Of a stretch of DNA of 64,000 nucleotides, positions 20,072 through 34,557 are shown in pieces. The DNA is from Holtermannia corniformis (Eukaryota > Basidiomycota > Tremellomycetes > Holtermanniales). The stretch covers positions 692,168 to 756,167 of the forward strand of contig BCIJ01000007.1 of NCBI GenBank assembly GCA_001599935.1, given 5' to 3'. The stretch's first letter is position 1, and each line of letters starts with the position of its first letter. A model generated the notes under the pieces. That model was given only the letters and a program-made list of their open reading frames with translations, was not told the origin of the DNA and made no database searches. Position numbers and translations under genes: made by a program.

Positions 20072-22092
20072 ATGGCCTCTACAGCATCACAGCGGTCCCG
20101 CCGCTCGCTTTTGATCGCGCTCATCCTCCTCACCCTCTTTCTCCTCGGGACCGTCGTCGTCCTCTCCTCGATATCCTACTTTCTCAACATCCCTTCCTAC
20201 GCGTACTTGACAGAGTTCGAGGTCCCGTTCAAATCGAGCGAGATCATTCCCAGTCTCGTTGCGGATCAGCCGGAACAGGTCGATGAGGACGGAGTCGCGT
20301 GGAGCAAGTATGGAAAGGGTTCAGGAGGGTACTGGATGCAACAGGATTGGAATGGGCAAGTCAAAGATACAGAGAGCTGGGACCGGTTGGAGAATATCAC
20401 GACGCTGTGGGTATCGAGCTGCTGGAGCCTATTAGGACAGTGTTGACGCGCACAGACCTAATGAGCGGATCCCGCGATTGATCCACCAAACATGGAAATC
20501 AGACGTCCTGCCCGAGAAGTGGCGTGATGTATGGCGAGAGTGCCGAGAGGGTTTGCCTGACTAGTGAGTCGCTCTGCCAGTCACCTATCGGGCCTTTGCG
20601 CCGACGCCGACTGGGTCGCTTTGATCGATTCGCACAATGAAACTGACACCGGTCTAGCGAGTACATGCTCTGGACGGACGAGCTTTCGCGCGAATTCGTC
20701 GCAAAGTACTACCCGGACCAACTGGCGACCTACGACGGATACAAGTACCCGATCATGCGTGCAGACGCGATCCGCTACTTGTAAGCTGCGACTACCTTTA
20801 CCCGGGCTGTGTTGAATCCTACAGCATTCTACACCGTTTCGGCGGCATCTACATGGATCTCGACATTGGCTGCCGGCGGCGTATGGACCCGCTTCTGCAG
20901 GGCGACTGGGACGTCATCCTTCCGCTCACCAAGCCTGTTTGTCCGCAAAGTAGGATTGATCGCAAACTTACTCCTTGCCTCAGGTCGGCGTCTCGAACGA
21001 TCTCATGTTCGCGTCCAAGGACTCGCCGTTCATGGAAGCGACGGTGCAAGGTCTGAAAGGCTTTGATCACAACTGGATCGCCAACTATCCGACCGTCATG
21101 TTTTCCACCGGGTGAGTCTCGCCACTACCAAGCAGATTGCAGCTGACAACCCTAGTCCCATGTTTGTCTCTGCGCAGTACAGCCTCTGGTCAGCCGCCCA
21201 CCCTGCCACCAACACGCGGCCGCGTCCCAACATCCGGATCCTGCCGAAATCATTGTATGGCAAGAACGCACCGATCGAGATGGTTCCGCATGCCTTCTTT
21301 TCCCACTTTTACGGCTCATCATGGCACGCCGATGACGCAGGGTTCATCTGGTTCCTCGGCAACTGGGGCAAGAAGCTCATGTATGTTGGTGCGGCCATTG
21401 TTGTGCTTGGCGCCCTCCGTCTGCTGTGGATCAAGAAGAATGGCGGTGGGACGCCCAAGAGCGGGCGCGGCTTGCTCCGCGTCCTGATTCCGGGCTACGA
21501 CCAGCAGGGTCAAAACAGCTATCACTTGCTCTCGATGCGGAACGGTCCCCCGACGACGAGCACGCCCTCGCAATCGCCTCACTCTTCCCCGGGCCCATCG
21601 CGGTCATCGACCCCACCGCCCGATCACAGCCCTACCAATACCGATCTCGCACTCTCTGCCTTTAAGCGCGCGAGCTCTCTCATCCTCGCCGCGCCCGCCA
21701 CTCTTCTCAACGCTCCCGCCGCCTCGAGCTCTCGCCAGCGGAATACTTCGGGGCTGCTCTACTTTGTCCCAGCTTTCTTCACCCCGGTCTCCTCGCGACC
21801 CCGACGACGAGGCCGGACAGCTTCGTCCGCTAGCCAACTACCGCCAGAACGCACTGGCTCCGGTCGGCGATCACGCACAAACACTGAGATTGCCCCACCG
21901 CCGTATGAGCGAGACGCGGCAATGGACGAAGTTGACGAGTTCCTGCGCGAGGCCGAGCGTCAGCCGGCACGCAAAGAGGGTGAAGTCTGGGACGAATGGG
22001 AGGGTGAGGCCGATGCGGAAAACTCGACAGAGGACGAGGGGATGACGACGACGGATGCCGAGCATGATGATGAGCAGAGAACAAGACGATGA
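20072..22092 (+). CDS. Mannosyl phosphorylinositol ceramide synthase, SUR1/CSH1 type
   Basis: Golgi glycosyltransferase that adds mannose from GDP-mannose to inositol phosphorylceramide. It starts MASTASQRSRRSLLIALILL, a signal anchor with one N-terminal membrane helix (about residues 12-35). The catalytic part reads RIPRLIHQTWKSDVLPEKWRD, DYEYMLWTDE, YPIMRADAIRYFILHRFGGIYMDLDIGC (the DxD motif as DLD), GVSNDLMFASKDSPF and PHAFFSHFYGSSWH. A second helix (YVGAAIVVLGALRLLWIKK) follows, then a long cytoplasmic Ser/Pro-rich tail of about 200 residues with an acidic end. Introns split the catalytic part into small exons. The long tail is larger than I expect for yeast Sur1. Confidence 0.9.
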
Positions 22093-22196
22093 CGATGATA
22101 AGGCATGATACATAACTATGGTCGCTCGAAGTCTTTCGTAATGCAGCATTTTAAAAAATCACATGTCCCTCTCATCTCGTCTATCCTACAAACAGG

Positions 22197-23078
22197 TCAA
22201 TCAAGCCATGGCTTCATCCGCACTCTCCGCAAGATGCAGTTGCGCTTGACCAACGAGATCCGGTGCTGAGCCCTGCGATCGCGCCCCTGAAGCAGCGTTA
22301 GCGAATCGTACTCACCAAAGTTGAGTGACTCACTCTGATCCGCGTAGACGCGACTTTTGAAGGTCGACGCCACGTTCCTCCAGGCCGAGCCTCCGTCCTT
22401 GGGCGTGAGTTCAAACCGGTGTCTGTCGCACGCAACTACCAGCGCGTGGTAGTATGCGAACGGCACGGCCTCGGCCTCCTCTAGCGTCCAGGACGTCGGA
22501 TCCATCATGCACACGCCGTGATCAATGTTCTGCGATTGACCGGCCATACCGACAAGGTCTGCGGCAATCCCGACCTCGTGCACCAATGCCGCAACCCGGA
22601 ACAGTCTGATGATGCGGCGCTTGGCGCCGACCTCAAACTGCCCAAAGTCATCGATCAGACACGAGTGCGCGTGTCTGACGGCCCAACGAAGTTCGCTCAG
22701 GTAGTGTCGGTACACATGACCACACTCCCAGCTCTGCGCAAAGCGAAGCACGTCGCTGACCTCGTCGATCGTCAATTTGCTTGAGCCGGGCCCAAGTTCA
22801 TCGCAGAAAGACGCCGACATGGCGTGGAGCGCCAGTGACAGGGTACGGCCGTTAACATGGACGTCGATCGGGGCGGGCACAAGGCCGGGTGTCAAAAGCA
22901 TGGCCTTGAACATCTGACTGGAACGCCGCATCAGTACAATCCAGCCGACTCGATACACGGAGACTCACGAATGCGCTTTCAGAATGTACTTGGCGACCTT
23001 GAACTTGATGCCATCTTGGCTGATCAACGTGATCTCTTCCTCGTCAGGGAGGACAGTTTCGATAATGCTAGGTGACAT
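22197..23078 (-). CDS. BTB/POZ-like domain protein
   Basis: Two exons. The first begins MSPSIIETVLPDEEEITLIS and continues QDGIKFKVAKYILKAHS; the second continues QMFKAMLLTP. This is the front of a BTB fold as found in large basidiomycete families (an 'I-T-L-I-S-x-D-G-x-x-F-x-V' strand-turn, then 'K-x-I-L-K-A-H-S-x-M-F'). The following helices (VSDVLRFAQSWECGHVYRHYLSELRW, and VAALVHEVGIAADLVGMAG) match the usual all-helical second half. BTB proteins dimerise or bind cullins, but no partner can be named. The ATG at 23078 is 97 bp beyond a TA-repeat that may be its TATA element. It ends at 22197, about 105 bp from the MIPC synthase stop (convergent). Confidence 0.72.
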
Positions 23079-23168
23079 CGTGCAATGGCAGGAGCGAGCA
23101 GTGGGATCGAGATGCTTGGTGGTGGTTGTCGTTGTAGTTGATGGAAATTCCTCGACGTGCACGCCGGT

Positions 23169-23179
23169 TATATATATAT
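23169..23179 (-). promoter_or_regulatory. TA repeat, TATA-like element before the BTB gene
   Basis: Eleven-base alternating T/A run about 90 bp upstream of the BTB start, inside the 109-bp gap between that start and the cofactor C stop. Position suits a TATA box for the minus-strand BTB gene. Confidence 0.4.
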
Positions 23180-23187
23180 GACACGGA

Positions 23188-24378
23188 TCAAAGGGTTACA
23201 TCACCTGTGTACCGGTTAATGGCGTCCCGTAGCATGTCGCCCGACACCCCAAAATCCTTTGATGCGTAGTCGACGTCGAAATCGGCAATGTCCTTTGGGG
23301 TGCACACTGTCCAGTTTGGGGACGGCGTCGGTCGGACCCAGTCAAAATCGAGCACCTGTGCGTGCTTCGACTCGACGGTGGCGGTGTACTGCACGGTATC
23401 AGTATCGTCTCCGCGTTCAATGCGACATCGCAATGACTCACCGTTGGCGGGCACAGTGATGTAGGGTACGGACCGAAGCGCAGCCCCGAGCTATGCTCGA
23501 TGACTGGATGCGACGAAACCTCGAGCAGTAGCGTCGTCTGCTTTGAGTCGTGTATGCGGAACTGTGCGCGGGTGAGCATGGGCGTACCAGTGCGAGTGAA
23601 GGCGCACCTGTTGACACCCAGCGTAGACGAGACACTCGGTCAGGCCTGTCATCATGACGCTACCAGACACGATCGGAGCAATGATGATACATCGCCGGAG
23701 TGATTTCGCGTGCAGTGCTGTCAGGGTCCCGGCGGTCGACGTATCGGCTGGTGGAAGCAGGTTGACGATGCAGTAGGAAAGATTGGTCAATGTTAACGAG
23801 TGCGTCGAGCCAGACGCAGCGCTCGTGGACGGTTCATACGGTGACCGAATGTATTGACTCGTCTTGTCCGAGATTTGGCAAGCATTGGATTCGTCACCGG
23901 CCGGTGAGGAGCTGGGAACAGCTGGCGGCTGCGCTGCCGACCGGGATGTTGATGTTCCCGACGCCGTCGCAGACCCAGCCTTCTTGGCAAATGAGAACTT
24001 TGACTTTGGCTTTGCCGTTGTCTTCTTCAAGTTTAGCAGAAGAGATTCGACATCTTTCAATTGCTAGATGAGTTGTTAGTAAGGCGGTCAAAAAGACTCT
24101 AGCCGAAGCTCACGGCATCACAAGTTCGCAGATCATACGCCGGCAAGTAGACGCTCGCAGTGTTGAGCTCTCGTCGCAGTGCTTGGAGCTGCCCCTCTGC
24201 CTGTGACGCGTCGGCACCTTCGATGAGCGCCTGGATGTCTGCTGAAAATCAGTGACATGCCCCTCGATCAGTCGACCAACGAGCACGCACGTGTCTTGGC
24301 CGCCTGGAACGTCTCGTAGAATGCTGAGGAGAGCGCCGTGGTCGACTGCGCGACTGATCCGAGATCGGCGGTGGTCAT
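23188..24378 (-). CDS. TBCC: Tubulin-folding cofactor C
   Basis: Homologue of tubulin cofactor C, which triggers GTP hydrolysis by beta-tubulin in the cofactor D/E complex and releases the alpha/beta dimer. The C-terminal C-CAP/cofactor C-like beta-helix is clear: CIIIAPIVSGSVMMTGLTECLVYAGCQQ, then across an intron FRIHDSKQTTLLLEVSSHPVIEHSSGLRFGPYP. The CQQ-x-R-x-H arginine finger is intact. The end has VLDFDWVRPTPSPNW. The N-terminal part is helical (LSSAFYETFQAAK, IQALIEGADASQAEGQLQALRREL), separated by a Ser/Ala-rich linker. I used the ATG at 24378; an upstream ATG at 24470 could join in frame through a 42-nt intron and add 17 residues. Confidence 0.85.
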
Positions 24379-24881
24379 TGTCCTATCGTTGCGGTTCAGC
24401 TGCAAGCTCACCAATCTCGTTACCTGTAAACTGCCGACACGTGGCCGGCGGCTTCAGGCGGCTGATGCATGAACGAGATCGACAGGTACGCTGGTTGCCT
24501 GAGAGACTTTGCAGACTCTCAAAGCCTCGATTAGCGTCGAGGGGATAGACGGCTCCAATGCATGCGAGGGCTGGAAAGGGTCGCGACCGTGGACGGTAGT
24601 GACCAGCTCGCGTCTGCTTGCCTTGGGACTGAGCCCCGCTCTGTTACCACCGCGCCCCGGCACACTGTGGCTACGCCCCGCAGTGCAACTTTGCGTGCAA
24701 GCGACGTCGGGACTTTGTTTGTGGCCGATCGCCTGCGTCCGAGACACGCGGGATCTGGCCATCGAGCAGCGTCGTACGCTCACTACTCATCCTTTTGCTG
24801 ACGTACCGATGCGGAAAAGCGTGCACAGAGGTCTACTTGAAGTCGTCTCGTTGAAAAGACGCGCCTGCTCATGCGCATACC
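24379..24881. other. Divergent promoter region
   Basis: About 500 bp between the cofactor C start (minus) and the 24882 start (plus). It may hold a first coding exon of cofactor C at 24424-24470. Otherwise only short frames; no RNA gene or repeat seen. Confidence 0.3.
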
Positions 24882-25660
24882 ATGAGCAACAGCAAACAGC
24901 AAGCAACGACGCAAAAGCACACACGGCCCCAGCCGCCACCGCGCTCGCACTCGTTCTGCGGCCAGAATCCAGGCGGCAGCCACGACGCCCGCGGGGTGAA
25001 TAGTATGGCAACTGCTCTACCAGCTGTCGAGCCATCTTCACCCTTGTCACCCCTCTCGCCGCGCTTGATGACCCCGCCGACGCCGGCAGCTCGCATGTCT
25101 TCGTCCCAGCCGGCTACACCCAAAATGCGCGCGCACTCCCTGCCGACTTCCCACCCCATGGTGCGACAGTGTGCATCCCCTACGATACGACAAAGACCTA
25201 TCCCTCTGCCAGCAGTCTCCTTTCCCCCTCCCGTGCGACCGACCTTGGCTCGGCGACGAACCAGTGACACTGGCGAGAAAGAGCGCGAAGATGAGAAAGT
25301 GGCAGCGCATTCACCCATCGAGGTCAGCAATGACCGCATAGTCATTGACCAGCTTGACTTGTCTTCGAGCTCTCTGAGCAATCCCAGTGAATCACACGTG
25401 AGTGCTTCGTGACAGCAGGAACCGTCAAGCTCAGACTATCGCCTCAGTACTTTCCAAGACGTCCATCATACAACATCTCCGAACTAGACTTGCGGTCGTT
25501 CAATCCGCAGGTACAGGACAAGAGCCTTCACTTGTCGCCAAAATCGACACTGCCTCGCATTATAGTGCACGATTCGTCCGACGATCTGACACTGCTTGAC
25601 GGCGAGGCGGAAGGTTATGCAGCAGAGCTGTGGCCGTCGACGCGCGTACCGTCAATCTAG
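24882..25660 (+). CDS. Disordered Ser/Pro-rich hypothetical protein
   Basis: Two exons (24882-25397 and from 25448) give about 240 residues. It starts MSNSKQQATTQKHTRPQPPP and is rich in Ser, Pro, Thr and Arg, with many S/T-P sites (SSPLSPLSPRLMTPPTPAA) that could be kinase targets. The second exon has YFPRRPSYNISELDLRSFNP and an acidic end (HDSSDDLTLLDGEAEG). No domain, signal peptide or membrane helix is visible and I do not recognise the family. The splice joins ESH to YFPRRPS in frame across a 50-nt GTGAGT-CAG intron, which supports it being a real gene. Confidence 0.6.
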
Positions 25661-25855
25661 GGCTGCGTTTGCGTAAATGTTGTATATATCATGATGATGA
25701 GATGCGAGGCCTCGCCGTGAACAGTGACGGAGCACAGGACGGCGCTGTGGGAGATTGTGTAAAGAAAGACGGGAAATATTCCAGAAATGGCTAAGTTCCC
25801 CGCTGGCTGCTGCGGTCGGTGTCCAGTGTCGCTGCTGCCAGACTCCTTTCACTAG

Positions 25856-27806
<1,951 letters not shown>

Positions 27807-28169
27807 GGTGGTGATAGTCATTGTAGATGTATAGCATAGCACTAGTGATCGATCCCGCCGCTGGACACTGGCCACGGTGCCACCGCCCGCGTGGTTCGGG
27901 GGACCCCGCGTTGAGGAGAGCCAGAGGTCGGTGCTGAGCTTTCGACGGTAGCAACCAACGACCATCAACAGGACCGTCTGGGTCTGTTCAAGCACACCAG
28001 AAGAGTATATAGTCGCTCCCAAGATTCCCAAGCTCTCGCCACCCACGTCGCAACTGTCGGGAGGTTCAAAACTGGATGATCAGCGTTTCAAGCTTTGGCC
28101 TCACCCTTTCCCATCAATAACCTCTGCCGTCGTTCCCACCGTTCTCATCGCAGTGGTGACGAGCCCAAG
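27807..28169. other. Intergenic region before kinesin-3
   Basis: 363 bp holding the RVB2 3' flank and the kinesin-3 promoter, including a TATATA element at 28006-28011. No gene seen. Confidence 0.35.
28006..28011 (+). promoter_or_regulatory. TATA-like element before kinesin-3
   Basis: TATATA in the context AGTATATAGTC, about 160 bp upstream of the kinesin ATG on the same strand. Confidence 0.35.
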
Positions 28170-31100
28170 ATGTCGGCCGGGAACATCAAGGTCGTGGTGC
28201 GGTGAGTGGGATCAGCGCTGCTGACCCGACTTAGGCAATGCTGATGCACATCGTTCAGATGTCGGCCATTGAATACCAGAGGTCAGTGAAGTGGATTGAC
28301 AAACTGGTTGGATGCTGACGAGGACCAACAGAGATTACACGGGGTGCGAAACCCCTGGTTCGCATGGAGGGTAATCAGACAATCTTGGACCCACCAGAAA
28401 CGGTCGGTAACAAGGAGGTGGAACCCAACAGCCGAAGCGGGAGGGCGGTCGAGAAGAAGCCACAGGTCTTCAGCTTTGGCAAGTCTTGGAAACTCTTGAC
28501 GAGCCGTGCTGACTGTACAAGACAAATCCTATTGGAGTGCCGGGCCTCGAGATGAGCCGCGGTATGCGAGCCAGCAGACACTGTACGAGGATCTCGGTGT
28601 CGATCTGCTGAACCACTCGTTCGAGGGTTTCAACACGTGCATCATCGCTTGTGAGTGTGTTCATCTCCGGGACGAGGTCACACTGACGATGGCGCAGATG
28701 GTCAAACGGGCAGGTTCGCATGCGCTGATAGATCATGACATGGACTAACTTGTCCCTGATCACAGTGGGAAGTCATGTGAGACTGCTGTGCAAGCCAAGC
28801 TTTCTGCACGCTGACCGAAGAAAGATTCAATGATGGGCTACGGGGCCGACAAAGGCATCATCCCTCTGACGACTTCCGAGCTCTTCCGCCGGGTGGTCGA
28901 AAAGCAAGCCAAGGACCCAAAAGTCTCGTACACGGTCGAAGTCTCATACATTGAGATCTATAATGAAAAGTGCGTTTGCCTCAAGTATGTTGTCGTTTGC
29001 TGATGAATAGGGTCCGCGACTTGCTCAACCCGAAGAACAAGGGCAATCTGCGGGTTCGAGAACATCCGTCTTTGGGGCCATATGTCGAGGACCTCAGTCG
29101 ACTGGTGGTGGAGAACTTTGATGGGATGATGACGCTGATGGACGAAGGCAACAAGGTGTGGACTGTTCACCGTGGTCGACCTAGGGGCTGAACGATGATG
29201 CAATCCAGGCGCGGACAGTGGCATCTACGAATATGAACGAGACGTCTAGTCGATCGCATGCCGTGTTCACTCTCGTAGTAAGTGTGGTATCCGTGACGAC
29301 CTGACTGTAGCTAACGTATCCGCAGCTCACGCAGAAGAGACGCGATGAGATGACGGGCATGGATGGGGAGAAAGTCTCCAAGATCTCGCTTGTCGATCTT
29401 GCCGGGTCTGAGCGTGCAAACTCCACAGGGGCAACTGTCAGTTCTCCAGCATGAGCTACGAGGAAGCTGACTCTGTTCGCAGGGTGCTCGGCTCAAGGAG
29501 GGTGCGAACATCAACAAGTCACTCACAACGCTTGGCAAAGTCATTGCGGCGCTCGCGCAAGCCAGCTCCGAGCCGACCAAGGGTCGGAAGAAAAAAGACG
29601 ACTTTATCCCTTATCGTGACTCGGTATGTGTTACACATGTGTCGACGAGGTTGCTGACAGCGCTCGAGGTCTTGACGTGGTTGCTGAAGGAGAGCTTGGG
29701 AGGGAATTCGATGACTGCAGTGATCGCAGCGATTTCGTGAGTTGCGCTGTTGGCGACATGGGCCTACTGACGTGTCATAGACCGGCCGACTGTAAGCTTA
29801 TACCTCGTACTTCTCCTTTGCTTATCACTACCTGTCAGACGAAGAGACTCTGAGGTAAGCTACTCCCACTGGTCATACTGCAGACTGACAGCCGCTTCAG
29901 TACCCTTCGATACGCCGACGCAGCCAAGCAGATCAAGACGCACGCAGTCGTCAACGAAGATCCCAATGCCAAGCTCATCCGGTCGGTTACAGCGTGCCTC
30001 TAGTGACCATTGCTGATGCCTGGACGCAGCGAGCTCAAGGAGGAGCTCGAAGGTACGTGAAGCACGCGAGGAGGGGGTTTGGATGTTGTTGAAACCATCG
30101 GGTAGTGCTTCGTGCTCGTGCTGCTGGCTCGTCGGCGGAAGAAGCTGCATTCGATCCCAGTATACCGCCTGAAAAGCAGATCGTTACCTACTACACCAAG
30201 GAGGGCGAACTCAAGAAGGTGAACAGTACGTCTTGCGCAGGCTTCTCATGGCGCATGTACTGACAAGGGCGTAGAGCTCGAGCTTCAAGATCAGCTACAG
30301 TGCGCTTGACAGCTTGGCGCGACTCCATATTGCTGATCAATGCACCTCGATAGGGCCTCTGAGAAGCTCATGGAGAGCCTCAACTTGACCTGGGAGGAGA
30401 AGGCAAGTTTCTTCGCTAGTTTGACGACTCGCGGGTCCTAGACTGATTGATTCGGCAGCTTGAGAAGACACAGGCCATCCACGTCGAGCGCGAGAAAGCG
30501 CTAGAGGAGCTTGGGATCTCTGTCGACAAGAATGTGCGTCAACCAGTCGCAAGAACATCGTTAAACCTAATGGCGACCAGCTTGTCGGCGTGCATGCTCC
30601 GCAGAAGCATCCGTCGCTCGTCAACCTGAACGAAGGTCAGTCAATCTCTTGCACAGTGATGATTCTCACCTCGTACTGTACAGACCCTCTCATGAGCGAA
30701 GTGAGCTCTCCCCCTGTGTCGTATGAAGCTTTCGCTGAGATGGGTCATAGTGCTTGGTATATCAGCTGAAACCGGGACGCACTATTGCTGGTGCTCTGGA
30801 TGCGGGAGCACATATCAAGCTGTCGGGGTCGCATATCCTGGCCGAGCATTGCGTGTTTGAGAATGTCGATGGGGTTGTCACGCTCGAAGCCATGCCTGAC
30901 TCTATGACGATGGTCGGTCAGCGGCCCCTTTTCACAAGCTTGTACTGACGGAGATTAGGTCAACGGCAAGAGGATCCCACCTCGCAGTGTACGTATTCTG
31001 TACGCACCACCGGACGCAAGCTGAATCCTCGCAGCCAGTAAAACTACGATCGGGGTACCGAGTCATTCTTGGTCAGTCAGCCGAATGAAGACACATCAAG

Positions 31101-34100
31101 CGTCTGCTCACCATCTTCGGCAGGCGACTTCCACGTCTTTCGTTTCAACGTGGGTCGCTCTGAGTCTTTCGTCAATCAGCTGATGATCATCATCTCCGCA
31201 GGATCCCGCCGCGGTCCGACGGCAGCGCGAACAGCTGCAGACTTCCGGCCAAACTGATGGCACGCCCCATGCTGAGAGCGAATCACGCGCTGATTCGCCG
31301 CTTGGCGCGCCCGACTTGATGGACTGGACTGCGGCTCGGCGGGAGGCGGCAGACTTCAACAAGCTCGGTGATCAAGATCTGGACAAGCTCTTTGACGATA
31401 TCGTGAGGTTGCGATTCTTGTCCTCGAGTCACGCTGACAATGCCGCAGGTCAAAGTGCGTACGCTCCGCGGAAGGCCTGAGAGTCGTGGGGGTCCACCGG
31501 AAACATGGAGCGAACCAGAGCTCAGTGTCAAACACTTGTCTACGGCCCTTACGGAGGATTCGATTGATGCCAGTGCCAATCCATGGGGACCGCCGGGCAC
31601 GAGCATGACATCGACCAGTCTGAGCACTCCCAATATTGGGGATCTGCTGCGAGATGACGTGCGCATCGACGAGCAAGACGAAGACACGTCAACCGAGACG
31701 TCATTCGCGGCCGTTTTGCGTGCAGAGGACGCAGCGCTCGAGCAGGAGCACATGCACAAGCAGCTCAAGAACATCGCCGAGGAGATCAAGCGTCTTCGAG
31801 GTCAAGCTGCATTGCGCGCGCTGGATCAGCTTGTTCCGTACGAGCCCACGCCTTTCTCGGCGCGTGACCTGCGCTTGGTGCACAAGACGCTGAACAAGTG
31901 GAAGAGGTTGCGCACATTCGCGATGGCTGAAGAAATACTCGGCGGGGCCGTGGAGTTGCGTGAGGCGAATGTTATTGGGTAAGCCATTTACGGCCAAGTG
32001 AACCGGTCCTGACGTAGAACGCAGCAAAGAGCTCTCAAAGGCCGTGACGTACAACTTCCTGACTTGGGAGCACGGTGCTGCTTTCCCTATCTCTTCGCGA
32101 GACGAGCACACCACTCTAGCCGGCATTGAGGATGACTCGAGCTCGAGCGCTGTTCACATGGATGTGCCCGTTGTCGCAGTCAAGGTGATAGATCACCACA
32201 ATAAAGGCAAGTTCGAGATACTGCCCTAGAGTTGTTCTAACCGTGAGCAGCCATCTACCTGTGGACCCTGGCTCAGTTTCGCGCACTTTTGCCCAAGATG
32301 CGCAGCGTGCTAGCCATGGTCGAACGCCCATCCTATTCGCGTCACTTCAAGGTCGATGGCCCGTTCTACAACTCACCCCCGCCAACTTACTCGTTTGTCG
32401 GCACGTCGCTCTTTCCGCTCGCAACGTTGGCGCGCAATGTCTCCGCAAGTCTGTCGGTGCCAATCGTATGCCCCTATACCATGGAGGCGATTGGATCCTG
32501 TCGTATCAGTCTTCGATTGTCCGACAGCGCAGATGCGTCCGATACATCTGGCCGAGGTACGCCCGAGTCGACGAGACCCTTCTCCCCTCAGCCTTCCCTT
32601 CGACCCATCGGTGGGGGCAATCGAGTCGCTTTCACTGTTGTAGTGGACAACGTGCGCGGTCTGACCTCGAGCGACTTCGCGTCAATACACGCTCAGCTGC
32701 GCCTCTCCTCCTTGGTCGGCGCGAGCATAGCTGCCGAAGAAACATACACGTCGACGCCGATCGAACTCGCCTCGACGTCGTCCTCGCATCTTTCCCTGCG
32801 CAAGTCTGTCTCTGTGACTGCCACCCCCGCAGTCAATGCACACTTGAGGAGCGGCTACGCGTCGGTGCATTTCTTCGCAAAGCTGCGTTCAGCGTACCTG
32901 ACCAGGCTCGAGCGCTGGGACGAGCAACGCGAGGCTGACCTTGCCTTGCGCGAAGGGTCTCTGTCGCCCATGGTGCGCAGCCCGACGTCCAGAGGCAAGA
33001 CAGCAAAGCCGGCGATGCGTCGGTGCGAGACAGACTTTGTCAGTCATGAACACCACGATGTCGTCGCTTGGCTGGAAATCCGGGAGTTGGCATCTTCTGG
33101 TCGCTACGTCCCGGCAGAGGTGTCGGTAAGCTCGACTACCGATGCTGGTATCTTCAATTTGCATCAAGGCTTGCAAAGACGCGTCCATCTTACCCTTTCG
33201 CACGCCTCGGGTCGGACTCTACCCTGGAAACGCATCAGCTTACTACGTCTGGGATCGGTCCGCGCCGTGGACAACAAGGGCGCCGCGTCTGCGACCACGA
33301 CAAAGATCGACGTCGACGTTCAGCTGCCCAAAGGCGAGCAGGATGTCGAGTACCTAGCCGATGGCACAGCCCGTGTCGTCGTGTCTGGGTTATGGGACTC
33401 ATCGGCACACGACTCGATCCTGCTCAATCGTAAGACACCGGCGGATCAAAGCGTGCTAGTTCGTGCAACGTGGCTCGCGGAGCTCGAGACGACCGACGAG
33501 CCAGCAGTATTCGGCATGGACATCAGCGTGCGTATTCTCAGTCGCGACGCACGACCCACATCGCGCTTCTTTGGCATGTTCAGCTCGGCTCGGATCTTGG
33601 CCAAGATGTCTGCAAACTTCTCGTTGACGCTCACACCGCCCTTGACACGATCTGCGAGAGATCTGTGGCGACTTGATACGACCAGAAAGCACGTTCGTGG
33701 CGAGGAGAGCCTTGGCAATTGGCGGCCGCGCAGCGTCAGCTTGCTTGAAGATGCCGCACGGTGGCGTCGGCTGGCTCGGAATCAGGCAGACGTGCAGGCT
33801 GTCCTGGCCGTGCTCGACCAGCTGGGCAATACCACTACAGCTACTATCCCGAACCGCACTTTGGACGAACAGCACGCTATCATGGCGCGTATCGTCGCGA
33901 CCTGGCAGCAGGAGGTGCAGCGGAACCGAGGGGTTAGTCAAGATCATCCTGGACAACCGAAATACTGATCCATTGAGCAGTTCAAGATGGAGCGCGAGTC
34001 GCCCGAGGAAGCGGCTGCAGCGCGGCGTGTGCGACATCTTTTGCCCGACCTGACGCCTAAAATGGTTCCCGTGGTGAAGCTGCAACCCAGAATGTGAGCG

Positions 34101-34557
34101 CTAGCGTCTGGGAAAGTCTTGGTGGCTGACGGTAGGACTACAGGGGGACTGTGGCCAAGTCTGGCTTCTTGTTCATCTTGAAGGACTCGCCGAACAACGT
34201 CTGGGCACGCGAGTACTTTTCGTTGCGAAGGTGAGGGGGATCACAACACTGAACGCAGCTGACTGGCCGCATAGACCTTTTCTGCATCTCTACGACTCTG
34301 TCAACGAACGCAATGAGACGGGCGTCATCAACTTGACTGGCTGCACAGTGATCCTCAGCCCGGATGTCGAGATGCTGCTCGGGGTGCGTCAATGTCTCGA
34401 GGCGTCGACTTCACTGACGATGATACAGCGACGGTTTGCATTTACCATTTTTACACGGTCCAACTCGTACATCTTGCATGCGGCCAACTCGAAAGAGATG
34501 GCCGACTGGGTCCAAGCGATTGCCACGACGGGCGGAAATGTCGGCCCGGTGGCATGA
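28170..34557 (+). CDS. Kinesin-3 motor (UNC-104/KIF1A, fungal UncA type)
   Basis: Plus-end microtubule motor that carries endosomes and vesicles. The N-terminal motor starts [19 protein letters not shown], with the P-loop [28 protein letters not shown], switch I SSRSHAVF, switch [11 protein letters not shown], a lysine-rich loop (GRKKKDD) and [12 protein letters not shown]. It is followed by a coiled segment, an FHA domain ([35 protein letters not shown]), a long KIF1-type middle, and a C-terminal PH domain ([31 protein letters not shown] to [10 protein letters not shown]). Size is estimated at about 1,650 residues. At least fifteen introns; the P-loop is coded by exons of only 16 and 11 nt, and the intron at 28479 uses a GC donor. 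Confidence 0.93.
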
